A stretch of DNA of 64,000 nt, taken from positions 2,221,989 to 2,285,988 of the forward strand of contig NC_059537.1 of the NCBI RefSeq assembly GCF_905220415.1. Direction: 5' to 3'. Under the pieces are notes generated by a model. It searched no databases, was not told where the DNA came from, and saw nothing but the letters and a program-made list of their open reading frames with translations. Positions 28,153 to 40,511 of the stretch are shown piece after piece; positions within the stretch are counted from its first letter, which is position 1; each line of letters starts with the position of its first letter. The translations under genes were made by a program, and so were the position numbers. The DNA comes from Colias croceus (taxonomy: Eukaryota; Arthropoda; Insecta; Lepidoptera; Pieridae).

Positions 28153-31100
28153 CTAGTGTTCACACCGACACACATCCACCAACTCTCTAGCAGTACAAGG
28201 TGCGCTATTCCCGCAGATTTTCTGCGCGATCGGACTCTCTCGCGGTACAAGTGTTCCCGGGGATAGAGTGAGGTCCACTACGTAGTTGGCCCGGAGTAAC
28301 CCGGCTGGGTAACTTTCTTCTTTGTCTGTTGTTTCCGTCTGGGAAGGGAGGATTTATTATAGTTTTACTATGAAACACAATAGGCAACAATTATTATCAG
28401 TACGAAAAATACGACATACACTACGTGTTATGTCATGTTAGTCTACGCAGATTACTAGTCAGACATACACATACAAACACACCGGCTAAGTTTAAGCTTT
28501 TCAGTTTTTAAATACTAGAACCAAACACGCTTCGGCACAAATTGTGAGCCTTCTGGTGTGAGTTTGTGTCTTATAGTGTGATTTTGTGTCTTCTGGTGTG
28601 AGTGTGAGTTTGTGTCTTATAATGTGAGTTTGTGTCTTCTGGTGTGAGTTTGTGTCTTCTGGTGTGTGTGTCTTCAGGTGTGAGTTTGTGTTTTCTGTTG
28701 TGAGTTTGTGTCTTCTGGTGTGAGTGTGTCTTCTGGTGATAATGTGCGTGTCTTCTGGTATGTTGAATGTACGTAGTAACTATTATTTATAGTTATAAGT
28801 CATTGAGATATACATATGGAGACGACACCGCCTACATCACTTATGTTCCGCTCAACATACGCCATATGGCGTAAATGCACGCTCATTTTTTATTTGTTTT
28901 AAAGTGAAATGCATCAAATATGCCTTCGTGTGTGTTACGATATTGCACAAATAATACAAATAATACGGAAAAGTGCAAAGGAATAACTTCCATCGGTAAG
29001 TACCTAACTAGATAATAATTTTTAAAACTTAGTTAGAGCAAAAAAATGGCGCACAGATTTTGTTCGTGGTGTCTCCTCCATACGTAGTAATATTATCTCA
29101 ATGTTATAAGTACGCACTATCTCCGGCACGGCTATCTCGCACCAGGCCCGTGTGCCCGCTCGGTACAACGCGCAGGGCAGCCCCACGCGGTCCGCGACCA
29201 CTTTGTACAGCACGGCCCGCTCTAACATCCCCCCGCATTTCACCCACCCGATACCCACTACGCAAGAGCCTAGCTCTTCCTGTTATAAAATGAAAATACG
29301 GTTATTAAAAATACAAATTTGATGAGAAAAATTGCCTAAAACGTAAATACCCTCGCTAAAACAAAAAAGCAGTTAGAGCCCGCCGCACTCGCTAGCGTCG
29401 CCGACAATGAAAACACAAATTAGAACCACTTTGACCAGGAACACAAAACTTCGACAGTCATTCGCTTCTGTTGTCCAGTACATATTTATTGAAACGAATT
29501 TCAAACTCAAATATTTATTCTACAAGAAGACGCACGATGATTGTGCTGATTTTGATGCGATTTTTCTAATAGATAGAGCGGTGCACGAGGAAATTCTTTA
29601 AGAATATATTTATTACACAAACCATCAAATCGGACAAGTGCAAGTTAACACTGGGCATAGTGCAGTCCTTTTCTTGCGACAAACCGGACATTTGTTCAGC
29701 TACAAACTCGGCGAGCAGTTGGGCTCGGTTCTTGAGAGATGACGATACTTCTTCGCATTTGTCGCGGTACCTGATAGATATTTTAGCGTTAAATATGAGC
29801 TAAGAAAATATTATAAATCTATACTTATAATATTACAAAGCTGAAGAGTTTGTTTGTTTGAACGCGCTAATCTCAGGAACTACTGGTCCGATTTGAAAAA
29901 TTCTTTCGGTGTTAGATAGCCCATTTATCGACGAAGGCTATAAATATATCATTACGCTAAGACTAACAGAGCGGAGTGCAGCTAGTATACAATAATATTG
30001 CTTTCCGACAATAATATTCATGTGAACACCAAGACAGTAGACACTACCGATCGAATCATAGTGGAATTCTTGTCAATTTATACCCCCGTATAAACATATT
30101 TTTATCTAAATAAGAACATAAATTTCACATTTCGTTTACTGATTCAATTTTACAGCAAAAATAACATTTTACATAGCAAATAAAGGGTAGCAATAACACT
30201 GACCTTACTTCATAATGAGCATCTTCAATCTCGAAGTAATGTAGAGATTTAGCCCTGTAAAAAATCATAAACACAAATATTAAACTAGGGTTCTACTTAT
30301 TAGTAACGAGTTCGTCCTAACCTAAATGACAAATAAGACCAGAGGAGGTAGTTATTATAATCTGAATTGTTTAAAAAATAAATTGGCTAGGTTCTTAAAT
30401 GCTAAAAAGCTAATTACTAGCTGCTTTGCTGACGGGGAGTCCTTTTTGCCACCATTGCTATCTTTTTCTTTTGTTTTCTGTTCTGTGTGTTAATATTAAG
30501 ATTTATATTTTTTTACATGGTGGCAAATAAAACGCTTTTTACTTATTTCTATTTTTAATTGATAAATAATTATTAAGCTATTGCACAGCTTCTATCGCGG
30601 GCCTTGAGCGCGGGGACCGAATCGAGAAATTCCGTAACGAAAAACCTCACGCTCCCCACTCCGACGGGCGGAGGTGTGGCTTGAAGGCATAGCATGCAAT
30701 AGCGCAACCGCGGCAGTCCCCGAGTGACACACGTCTTTTTTTTATTTAAGGAGCTTAGTCGGAAGTCGATTATGTCGCTCCGTATGTCCATAAAAACATT
30801 AAATTTGCTGTGATTTACATAAATATTAACTAGTAGACTAGATTCTTAAATGCTTAAGAGCTAATTGATAAATAATTATTTATAACTTACGGATCACCAA
30901 ACCAAATCTTCAATCTCAGCAAATACTGTCGCAAATTGACATCATCAGGCAGTTTGGGCAAACGCAGTCGACTCGACTGCGATATCGCCAGACGCGATTC
31001 TGATTCGTCTGAATTAAATAAAATATGCTTCTGTAAATTTTTATTATGTTCAAAGTTATGTGAGAATTAATCTGTTTTTGTGTCCTTGAATTTCATTGGG

Positions 31101-34100
31101 TGTCTAATTATAATTTATTCGCCATTAATAAAGCTATGAATATTAAAACGGTTTTTAATATGATGAATATAAGAATAAATAAGGCTAACTATAGTAGAGC
31201 CATTTTAATAGGCAACATTTGACAGTTCAACAAAATTCAACAACGTAACCTAGTAACGACGACATAGAATAACATGATATTTCGTTTTGTTAGAACTGCA
31301 CATTTGCTTAACTTCTTTCAATTATGATTACATATTTATAATAATAATGACCGATACAAGTAATTTTAAGATTTCATTTTACTGATAAACCATACTAAAC
31401 ATAATAAATAATTTCTGAATTGAAGAACTGACGTCGCTACAATTTTGTGTCAATAAACCTTTTTTCTTTTTAAATACCAGAGACGTTACTCTAAAAATCT
31501 AAATCTGACATCTAGAATCGAATGCATTGATTACTTGTGAATAAAAATCATCATAAATTAATAAATTCGATTGACATATGTTTCAAATCCGTATCGATTA
31601 ATTCACTTTAATCGATGTTTTTAAGCAGGTTACCTCTCTTCGAAGATAAAATTGATAGACGTCAAATGTTGCCTATTAAATTGGCTCGACTATACTTATA
31701 CCGCTGCCCCATCCTGAGACCATAGCTAAATCCATGAATAGAATAAGTAAGATTTACTTATATTGTATCGAAAAAAAAAAAAGGTTCTTTCAATAGTATC
31801 TAATAACAAAAACCGGCCAAGTGCGAGTCGGGCTCGCGCACAAAGGGTTCCGTAGCAGCAAATATAATAAATTACAGTTAAATCAACCTATCTCAAAAAC
31901 TATAAGAGATACTTTGATCAAACCAAAAATCGTTGAAAGAGTTAATTAGCATGCATCACCTCTATTTTTTTTAGAATTTTATACCCCGTAGTTATAAAAA
32001 TAGAGGGGGGGGGGACATACTTTTTACGACTTTGAGAGCTGATATCTCAAAAACCGTTCACTTTAAGAAAAATGTTTTTTAGAAAACTTTATATCATTTT
32101 AAAAGACCTTTCCATTGATACCCCACACGTGTATGTACATCGAAAAAAAAAATTTCATCCCTCAGTTACATGTATGGGGGGCCCCACCCCCAATTCTTTT
32201 TTTTACTATTTAGTGTCATATTTTTGTAGCGGTTCATACAACACATATTCCCATCAAATTTCATCACTGTAGTACTTATAGTTTCCGAGTAAATCGGCTG
32301 TGACAGACGGACAGACGGACAGACGGACAGACGGACATGACGAAACTATAAGGGTTCCGTTTTTGCCATTTTGGCTACGGAACCCTAAAAAAAGCTACAG
32401 TGCCACAAACTTAACTGACCCGGTGGCAAAAACTGGAACTACGTGCCGCCATTTTGAAATGTCACATTTTCACAGACTTTTCATACGGAATATTTTGTAT
32501 AAATAAAAAGTTACTTATTAATTAATTTACACCATTGGCAATGACTTTATTTTTACCCTTGCATCCGCGGAATTACTTTTTAGCACTAAAATCGACATCA
32601 GTGACACCGTCACCAGGTCAGTTAAGTTTGTGGCACTATACAAGTATGCTACACAATCAAAACGCCAAAGATTTTGAAACGATTTCAGCAAATGAAACAT
32701 TAAAAAAATGCCAATTCGACAATTCTTTTGAGTACAAGGGATATTTCAAATTGATGATTTTATAAAATGATTACATATAAATACTTATAAAAGTTAACAA
32801 GTTTGACTCAATTACATACAGGGGGTCCGTATATCCATATTGGACACAGCGTCAAAGGGCTGGTGGAACATGCAGATATACACTGGGTCGGTGTGAGGGG
32901 GAGTCTTGTTCACGAGTGACTGGATCGTTGGGAACGGACTGTTTAGGCACTTTTGGACGTAGAAACCCTCCTGCAGATAATAAAGATACAATTTTATGTA
33001 GTAGTTTCTACAAATTAATTTTTAATAAGTACTTATAGGTAATAAACTGCGTATAAGGATTAGTTTCTATATATTATTTTCGATACAGGTCCAAAACAAT
33101 AACGACGACATAAAACTTCCGATTATTATTAATCTATTTCTATTTTTGGGGACACTTTCGAAGCTGTATATATGTGTGTATATATATAATCAATATTAAT
33201 ATCGATTACTTAGAACAAATAAATAGTGAATTTGATGATAGATATAAGTATATATCACTAGCTTACCGCCCGCGGCTTCGCCCGCTTTGTCTAAAACCTA
33301 ATAAAATAATTATATACTAAAACCTTCCTCTTGAATCACTCAATCTATTAATAAAAGCCGCATCAAAATCCGTTGCGTAGTTTTAAAGATTTAAGCATAC
33401 AAAGGGACATAGGGACAGAACAAGCGACTTTGTAGTGATGTGTTTCTATTTTCTAATCTATAACGCGATATAACTAAATGAAATGCATTTACCTGTGTAA
33501 AATCATTAATATCCAATCTCCCAGTGTACGCAAACTTGGCAGACGGATGTTGCCGGAATATCGCTTCTAGCGCCGGCTCCCACGCGCTCACTACGTATCT
33601 TGCTTGCTTGTTTTCTACCATGCTACATGGACAAATTTTCAATTATTATAATATGAAAACAAAGGTTTGGAATTTGGATGACGAAAATAATAATATAAAA
33701 ATAATTTTATAAAGAAAATTTTTTGGAAGTTGTAAGGAAGAAGGAAGAATAAAAATAATTTTATAAAGAACTAGCTTTCCACCCGCGGCATCGCCCGCGC
33801 AGTCAAAGAAAAACCCGCATAATTCCCGTTCCCGTGGGATTTCCGGGATAAAACCTATCCTATGTCCTTTCTCGGGTATCAAAATATCTTTATACCAAAT
33901 TTCATGCAAATCGGTTCAGTAGTTAAGGCGTGATTGAGTAACAGACAGACAGACAGACAGAGTTACTTTCGCATTTATAATATTATAGTATGGATTCGTG
34001 TTTGGTCGGTAAGTTGGGTTGTAGAAAACGCGCTTTTCTACGCGGCTTCGCTCGCATTCGAATGGTAAGCCTAAATTATTATTATCATATCAGCCAAACA

Positions 34101-37100
34101 TAAAAATTCGCACTGAAATCGATTTAGGAGTTCAGTGACATATTAGGAAACAACCTGTCCCGGAAAACGTTGTTCAGCGTACTTTTATCACTTAGGACTC
34201 TAGGAGTATGAAAAATAGATGTTGGCCGATTCTCAGACAATAGGCAAACAATATTTCATGAAAATCTGTGCAGTCGTTTCGGAGGTGTATGGTAACAAAC
34301 ATTGTGACACGAAAATGTTATATGTTATATAATATAGAGATTAATGATAATTATCATAGATTAGCTGCGCTCCGTGATTTCAGCAATCTAACACCGGAAG
34401 AATTTTTCAAATCGAACCGGTAGTTCCTGAGATTAGCGCGTTTAAACAAACAAACTCTTCAGCTTATAATATTAGTATAGACATACAGAGATATAGATGA
34501 TGATTATTATGATAGATATACGAACAAATGTATAGTCCCCAAGTCCAAATACACATCAGCGCCATCTTCCGACACGCTGGCGGCAATTAATAAACACAAC
34601 GCGGTGCGGAGACCCACGTGCTCTATACGTAGGTTATTTGACACCACCTTTAAAACATAATAATATATTATTTAGTATTACAACAGGTATTACAACTTTC
34701 CTTCTAATATTACAAATGCAAAATTTACTCTGTCAGTGAAAGTCCCATCAAAATCGGTTCAGCCGTTTCACAGATTAGCCGGAACCGATAGACAGACAAA
34801 AATTACAGTAAAATTTACTATTTTTATATTTGTATAGTTAAATCCATATGCATTTAGTAAAAAGTTTATAATAGCTAAAAATATAATATTTTGAATGATA
34901 CCTCCTCTCCATTTTTCGATGTGAACAAGTCTTTAGCCATGTCCTCCTTCATCAGCCCACTAATCACGGTGCACGTCATTATTTTCAAACTGATGTCTAT
35001 GCGCTGAAATTGTAATAAAAAATATAATTAATTTCATTAAGTGCTTATATTCGCGTGTGTCTGTCTGTTCGCGATAAACTCAATAACTATTGCAAAGTTT
35101 TTTATTCTGTCATAACCTACAAATAGCCTAGTTTTCCAGTAAGTTTTAAATAAGTATGGTTTTGTAGTTTTTTCCAAAAACAAACATACATACATCCGTA
35201 CCGAAGTACACTATCAACCTGTAAAATGTACTATTTTATTTATGTGCCCCGCGGTTTCGCCCACGTTGCTCCGCTCCTGTTGATCTTAGCGTCTTATATA
35301 TAGCCTACTAGGTTTCCGCCCGCGGCTTCGCCCGCGCAGCCAAAGAAAAACCCGCATAGTTCCCGTTCCCGTAGGATTTCCGGGAATGCGTCATTTTCCC
35401 GGGATAAAAAGTAGCCTATGTCCTTTCTCGGGTATCAAATTATATTCATACCAAATTTCATGAAAATTGGTTCAGTAGTTTAGGCGTGATTGAGTAACAG
35501 ACAGACAGACAGACAGAGTTACTTTCGCATTTATAATATTAGTATGGATAGCCTTCCTCGATAAATGGGCTATCTAACACCGAAATAATTTTTCAAATCG
35601 GACCAGTAGTTTCTGAGATTAGCGCGTTCAAACACACAAACTCTTCAGCTCTATAATATTAGTAGATAATATCCACCTGTAAAATATTAAGTAACTCTTG
35701 CATAAATTCAGCGTTAAGCATCGCTTTAGTGCTAACATGGTAGTTCTGCAAATTGATGTAGCATTGCACTGCTAGGCGTTGCGCTTCTATCGGATTGTCT
35801 TTGACTGAAAATATTACATTATTTATATAGGAAAATATATATTTTTGTCAATAGTTTACGAATAGGCTAGTCAAGTTTCTCAGAAAATAATTTTTTCTTT
35901 TACAATAGTCATGGTCATGGAAATATCCCAGGATTTTTTATTAAGCTATTGCATAGCTTCTATCGCGGGCCTTGAGCGCGGGGAACGAATCGAGAAATTC
36001 CGTAACGAAAAACCTCACGCTCCCCACTCCGACGGGCGGAGGTGTGGCTTGAAGGCATAGCATGCAATAGCTTTACCGCGGCAGTCCCCGAGTGACATAC
36101 GTCGTTTTTATTTTATGAATTAAGTTTATGATTGCAGTCGAGCACAATTTATATGATAACTTAAACTTTAGCAACATATTTAGGCACAAACCCTATTTAT
36201 TTACCCTACAAAATAAACCATTAATTTCTCAACTACTTACACTTTTTATTAATATTCCTCAAAGAAGCAAAGGTCTTAGGTTCGATCGCGCTGTAGGCAG
36301 CTTTAGGTATGATCCGACATAACTCCGACAAAGCACGGAGAGCATTCATCCTTATATAGAACCAAACTGCTGCATCATCTGCTAATATGGCTGAAATTAT
36401 TTATTTATTTTATTGGTATTTAGATAAAAATGTTTAAGAAACGAAATAATTAGGTATCTGGTTAGTTACGATAATGTGATGAAGACTTGCTTAACTAAGT
36501 AAGTAAATTAGGACGTTTTTGACGTGACAACGTCTTATAATTCGATAAAGCCGGCTGCACGCACGAAAAAACATGACTCATGCGGCGTTACCTCGCTCTG
36601 ACTCATCTGAGGCGTTCCATGTAAGGCTTGAAGTGCGAGCGAGAGCGCGGAACCAGCGACAAAGAAGCACAATCGGACGTTGTCACGTTCAACTATCGTC
36701 AGTAAACCGACTTTACAAACAACCAATTTATTTGAATACCTATAAGATTTGGTGCAAATGTTTTATTTCAATTGTAATTTTCGTTACTACATTCGACCGT
36801 TTTTCCGTTTACCGTAATTTTCGTTACTACATTGGATCTTAACAGGGGAATTTATACTAAAATTAATTAGAGAACTACGAAGACTGTCATATTCTTTCAC
36901 AAATACAATATTAGTTTGTCTTTTCTAACAGATTGCGTAGTCTCGTATAACATAGTACTACACTTGCCATTTACTTCTGCTTTTCGTTTTTGCTGCCCAA
37001 ACCCAGAATATGTAGATTTCTACCTAAGATGCGGACAAGCAGACAAACTTACCACACAACGCTTCTATAATGTTGGTATCGGACATCCTCACAGCGGCCG

Positions 37101-40100
37101 GCAATAACTTCGTCATGTTGGCAACACCCATAGCCGCGTCGGCTAGCAATTCAACATTTGAACTCAATAGTTGATGACAGAATACGAGGTCTGTACCCGT
37201 TTCATATAAAGCCTGGAATAAGGAAATAATTTAAAATGTTAAAAAGATTGCCAAAGGTTGGGAATTTTATATCTTGATACTAATTAAGTAAGTATAGCAA
37301 TAAAAGTACACAAGCTATGACATTTTTAAGAATTTTCATTTAATTTGTGCAAAAAGAATTGATAATCGATGATTAAATCGGTAGATGATATGCCCAGATA
37401 TTCCTTCTACCTTCTTTTCCTAGATTGTTCACTACTCACTAATCAGGCCTAACTAAACTGTTTACGTTACGTACGTACTGTTTTAAGATGATATAATGGT
37501 AATAAGAATAATAAGAACTAACATCACGTCCATTAGAAGTGAACGACATTTTAGTAAGCACAGCAAGGCAGTGTGGCTTCATAGCCGGTAGGGCCATCTC
37601 TAGATACGCCAGTAAACGCAGAATACACCCAGATTGGTACAAATGTGCTGCGTTCTCTTCTGTTTCTACGTAGTTGCGTAATACGCCTAACACTTGAGTA
37701 TGTACGTCCCGGAATTCGTAGGACTGGAAGAAATTTAGCTCAAGTTGTTGGGAGTGTAATTAGCTATGTGTATATATATGGCTCTCTCTTTTATATTTCT
37801 GTTTTAAACTGTATTTTTCTTTGTCGTTTATCATTTTACAGCTAAATTTGATGTGTTGTAAAAAATTTATATATGATTTAAACACGGTGGGGATATTGAA
37901 CCTAAATGGAATCGGAAGGTGTGGGTTCGATGGATATGACCATTCAGACATTGCAAAAGTGATTTGTTTCATTCCTTCATTTACTCATATACTATTTAGC
38001 TCATATAGTTAAACGTTTTATATTATAATTTATAAGTTATATTCTAGTTATTATTTGCAGTGTAGAATATTCAACGTAGTAGGTAATAGTAATTAACCTT
38101 AAACTAATAAAATAAATGATGAAACAAACAATAAAACCTACCTCAAGTATATCACACAGATCCAGTACACCCGTAGAGGCTCTAAACGACTTCTGCACGA
38201 CCACATCCTTGTACCTACATATCAATTGGTCCACGGTCTTTAGGGCAGCGTGTTGTATAGCTAAGTATTGGCTTTGCATTAGAGCGAGAAGAGAGGCCCA
38301 ACTGAATTGTTGGTTCTTTGTCACTTCTGACGCGCAAACTGGGTCTTCTAGTAGGTTACTTAGTGTCTGGAATGATTGGACAATGTCTTATTCTGCTGCA
38401 TTGTAAGGCTACTTAATATAAGCAATGCTAATTCTATGAATCTGAATGGTTTGGTTGTTTATCCATTTGAATACGCTAATCTCGAAAATTCGGAGAAAAT
38501 ACAGTGCAACTACGAACTCTCTGGTAAAGGGAGCAGATAAAACCGCATTTAATCGAGTCTGACTAGTGACTATAGGTAACCAAGTCGGGAGTTGTTGGAT
38601 GATGAAATTATAGTAAAAAAACTGCTAGTAAGGGAGAAGTATTCAAATGGGACGATTACTAATAAATATAAAATTTTTTTACTAACTACCTCACGCCCGC
38701 TATTTTCACTGCGTTTATTATGAAGCAGGAAACAGACACTGAAACTTTATTTACCTATTTAGCTGATGTAGAATAAATGATTCTCAAATAATTCATACTT
38801 GAAGACAATTCTTTTGAACATCAGGATCAAGACTGTTCTTCATCCTACCGCACAGGCTATTCAATATATTCGCTGACACCAGCTGCTCACATCCGAGCGG
38901 TTCGCGAGTCAATTCTGATAGGACGAGGGACGCAAATTCTAACACGAATACGTCTTCTATCTGAAATTATTAAATCATTTTTAACTTAATAGAATCGAAT
39001 GATTGCAAATAAAAGGTGAGATGTAATTTTGAATATAGTTCCGAATATAGAACATTAGCTTTCCTGACAGAGAAGGCTTTGAGCCACAATGGACACCTTG
39101 AAAAATAAATTGTGCAATAATTTTGTTACATTTTTTTTATTAAAAAGAATTATTCTTACCTGTAAAGTAAATCTACGCTAATATTATAAAGAGGAAAGAT
39201 TTGATTGTTTGTTAGTTTAAATTGAATAGGCTCCGAAACGACTGGACTGATTTTAAAAATTATTTTACCATTAGAATCCCACATTATCCCTGATGAACAT
39301 AGGCTATATTTTATGTTTTTATCCCAGGTGTAGCCGTGACGATAGGCTAATTATAAATAAATATATAAACATTATCATACCTTCACCAGCATAAAAGCGA
39401 TTTTCCTCAAGTTCTGAGGATTGGCCAGTACCTGTTCTGGTCCTCTAGGCAACTGACAGAGTTGCGCTAAAGCCTTCAGAGCAAACCGTTTGATATTCAA
39501 CTCTGGATGTTCCACGTGAGGTAAAATGTATTTTATAGCGTCCAAGTCGAACAGGACGTAACGGTTATGCATCTCTTGTGCTGAGAACTTGGTTATTGCT
39601 CGAAGAGTCTGTATGTAATATAAGAAAATTAGAATATCTGGTGACTAATTGTATAAATTTTTTGACCCATTCCTATCTTTCCTCATTAAGATAAATGAAT
39701 TACAGTGAAGTTATTCTTACAAAACTCGCGGTGTGCATACCTACCCATAGACGTGTTTTGCGCACAGACGTATCATTTATACCTTAATGATGGCTATAAA
39801 TTGCGAAGCATCTACATCCCGCGATTGCGATATACACTAATTTTAAGATAGGCTTTGGTGATGGGGATGGGGATGGGTGATGCTTATTAGTGTTCATCGG
39901 ACCTATACCAAAGTAGACCAAGGTATATGCAATTATGCAAAGAATAGACTATTCACGTTCAGCGTTCACGTTTAGCGTACCTCGTAATAGAACTAAGCTA
40001 AGAACCATAAAAATTAAAAATATGTAAACCTGGCATAATATCTCAGGCTCAGCAGACTCTAACAGCAGTATTGAAGTATGTGCGCTCTCCGGAGTTATAT

Positions 40101-40173
40101 TATAGGGATGGAAAGTTAAATCCTTCTTTTCCGCTGATCTGTTTTCTCTCTCCTTTTGCAATGGTTTAGCCAT
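28153..40173 (-). CDS. Armc3: armadillo repeat-containing protein 3
   Basis: Seventeen minus-strand exons: 40030-40173 (ATG at 40173), 39381-39608, 38799-38960, 38142-38366, 37523-37723, 37053-37212, 36241-36390, 35677-35804, 34902-35003, 34526-34647, 33493-33622, 32820-32970, 30891-31008, 30204-30254, 29623-29770, 29118-29279, 28153-28338. All are GT/AG and in phase, 855 residues, against 872 in human ARMC3. The first two thirds are armadillo repeats (for example ALKALAQLCQ, ADAAMGVANMTKL). The C-terminal domain resembles the EDR1/transglutaminase-like domain of ARMC3: IGWVKCGGMLERAVLYKVVA, then ADRVGLPCALYRAGTRAWCE. Vertebrate ARMC3 is a testis/ciliated-cell protein; the cilium or sperm role here is by analogy. 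Exon 14 (51 bp) uses donor GTCAGT; the nearby GTAAGG would break the frame. Confidence 0.92.
28545..28765 (+). repeat. TGTGTCTTCTGGTGTGAGTT minisatellite in ARMC3 intron 16
   Basis: About ten imperfect units of roughly 15-20 bp (GTGTCTTCTGGTGTGAGTTT and variants with TTATAGTG). Confidence 0.85.
28920..28995 (+). pseudogene. orphan THAP-domain first exon
   Basis: ATG CCT TCG TGT opens MPSCVLRYCTNNTNNTEKCK, the start of a C2CH THAP zinc finger (Cys-x4-Cys), and runs into a good donor GTAAGT at 28996. No second exon with the remaining Cys/His ligands is found downstream on this strand. It lies antisense in ARMC3 intron 16. Could be a fragment of a P-element-like transposon or of a THAP gene. 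Confidence 0.4.
29822..29985 (+). mobile_element. Helitron-like repeat copy in ARMC3 intron 14
   Basis: TCTATACTTATAATATTACA at the start and GAGTGCAGCTAG before T at the end; the same family as the copy split at 6240. Confidence 0.7.
30575..30735 (-). repeat. ~165-bp interspersed repeat, copy 3
   Basis: AAGCTATTGCACAGCTTC to CCCGAGTGACACACGTC, minus orientation, in ARMC3 intron 13. Confidence 0.75.
31810..32392 (+). repeat. CCGGCCAAGTGCGAGTCGG interspersed repeat with (GACG)n tract
   Basis: Starts AAACCGGCCAAGTGCGAGTC, has a GGACAGAC tandem tract at about 32306-32335 and ends GGTTCCGT...CTACGGAACCCTAAAAA. GGGTTCCGTA near the start and TACGGAACCC at the end are inverted. A very common lepidopteran repeat of non-coding type. 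Confidence 0.7.
32395..32643. mobile_element. mariner-like MITE with AGTGCCACAAACTTAACTG ends
   Basis: AGTGCCACAAACTTAACTGA at the left and its inverted copy (GGTCAGTTAAGTTTGTGGCA) at the right. TA stands at both outer edges. About 245 bp, no coding capacity. In ARMC3 intron 12. Confidence 0.7.
33258..33420 (-). mobile_element. Helitron-like repeat fragment
   Basis: CTAGCTTACCGCCCGCGGCTT opening, decaying after the CGTTGCGTAGTTTTAAAG segment. In ARMC3 intron 11. Confidence 0.55.
33771..33994 (-). mobile_element. Lep1-type Helitron copy
   Basis: CTAGCTTTCCACCCGCGGCA to TTATAATATTATAGTATGGA, including (CAGA)n. In ARMC3 intron 10. Confidence 0.7.
34362..34487 (-). mobile_element. Helitron-like repeat fragment
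   Basis: TTAGCTGCGCTCCGTGATTT to TTATAATATTAGTATAGA; internal CAAATCGAACCGGTAGTTCC as in related copies. Confidence 0.55.
35244..35666 (-). mobile_element. Helitron-like copy interrupted by a younger Helitron
   Basis: The outer copy (GCGGTTTCGCCCACG... TTATAATATTAGTAGA) is split after GCCTA (35307) and resumes with TAGCCTTCC (35549). Its right end is 10 bp from the ARMC3 exon 8 boundary at 35677. Confidence 0.75.
35308..35548 (-). mobile_element. Lep1-type Helitron inserted precisely between A and T
   Basis: Runs from CTAGGTTTCCGCCCGCGGC to TAATATTAGTATGGA (minus orientation, so TC...CTAG on the other strand). It is flanked by A at 35307 and T at 35549. No target duplication, as expected for rolling-circle elements. 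Confidence 0.85.
35943..36104 (-). repeat. ~165-bp interspersed repeat, copy 4
   Basis: AAGCTATTGCATAGCTTC to CCCGAGTGACATACGTCG, in ARMC3 intron 7. Confidence 0.75.
36517..36725. mobile_element. MITE with TTGACGTGACAACGTC ends, copy 1
   Basis: TTGACGTGACAACGTCTTAT at the left, GGACGTTGTCACGTTCAA at about 36675-36692 inverted. Almost identical to 63287-63490. In ARMC3 intron 6. Confidence 0.7.
39177..39355 (+). mobile_element. Helitron-like repeat copy
   Basis: TCTACGCTAATATTATAAAG start; ATTATCCCTGATGAACATAG and TTTATCCCAGGTGTAGCCG near the end. The CTAG terminus is decayed. In ARMC3 intron 2. Confidence 0.6.
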
Positions 40174-40511
40174 GATTAAAGGTATCAATTAATTTCATAA
40201 AATAAATAGATCAAAGCGTTTGCAAAATAAAATTACGATGACGGAGAGTGACATTGCAATAGAAAATTGTGCCAACAAACTTCAGGGAAACAACTAATTT
40301 ATTTTTTAAATTATAAATCAAGAATAAATATTTTAAGAAATTGCAATTGCTGTTATGAATAAAAATTTGCAAATTTTTTATTGAAGAAAATCTAAAGAGA
40401 TAAAAATACGTTTCTAATAAGAAAAGGCCACATGTTTTAACGGCATAAGAAAAGAAAACACCACTGACTTTGTCAAACCTTGTCACAACATTTACATTAT
40501 TTACTCAATCT
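40174..40511. promoter_or_regulatory. bidirectional promoter region, ARMC3 / SDR16C-like
   Basis: 338 bp between two divergent start codons (ATG 40173 minus, ATG 40512 plus). It must hold both 5' UTRs and promoters unless there are unseen non-coding exons. No TATA box or known motif identified. Confidence 0.5.

Noticed and set aside
30204..30209. ARMC3 exon 14 ending at the GTAAGG donor
   Set aside because: It breaks the frame into exon 15; the GTCAGT donor five bases further keeps it and restores family similarity.
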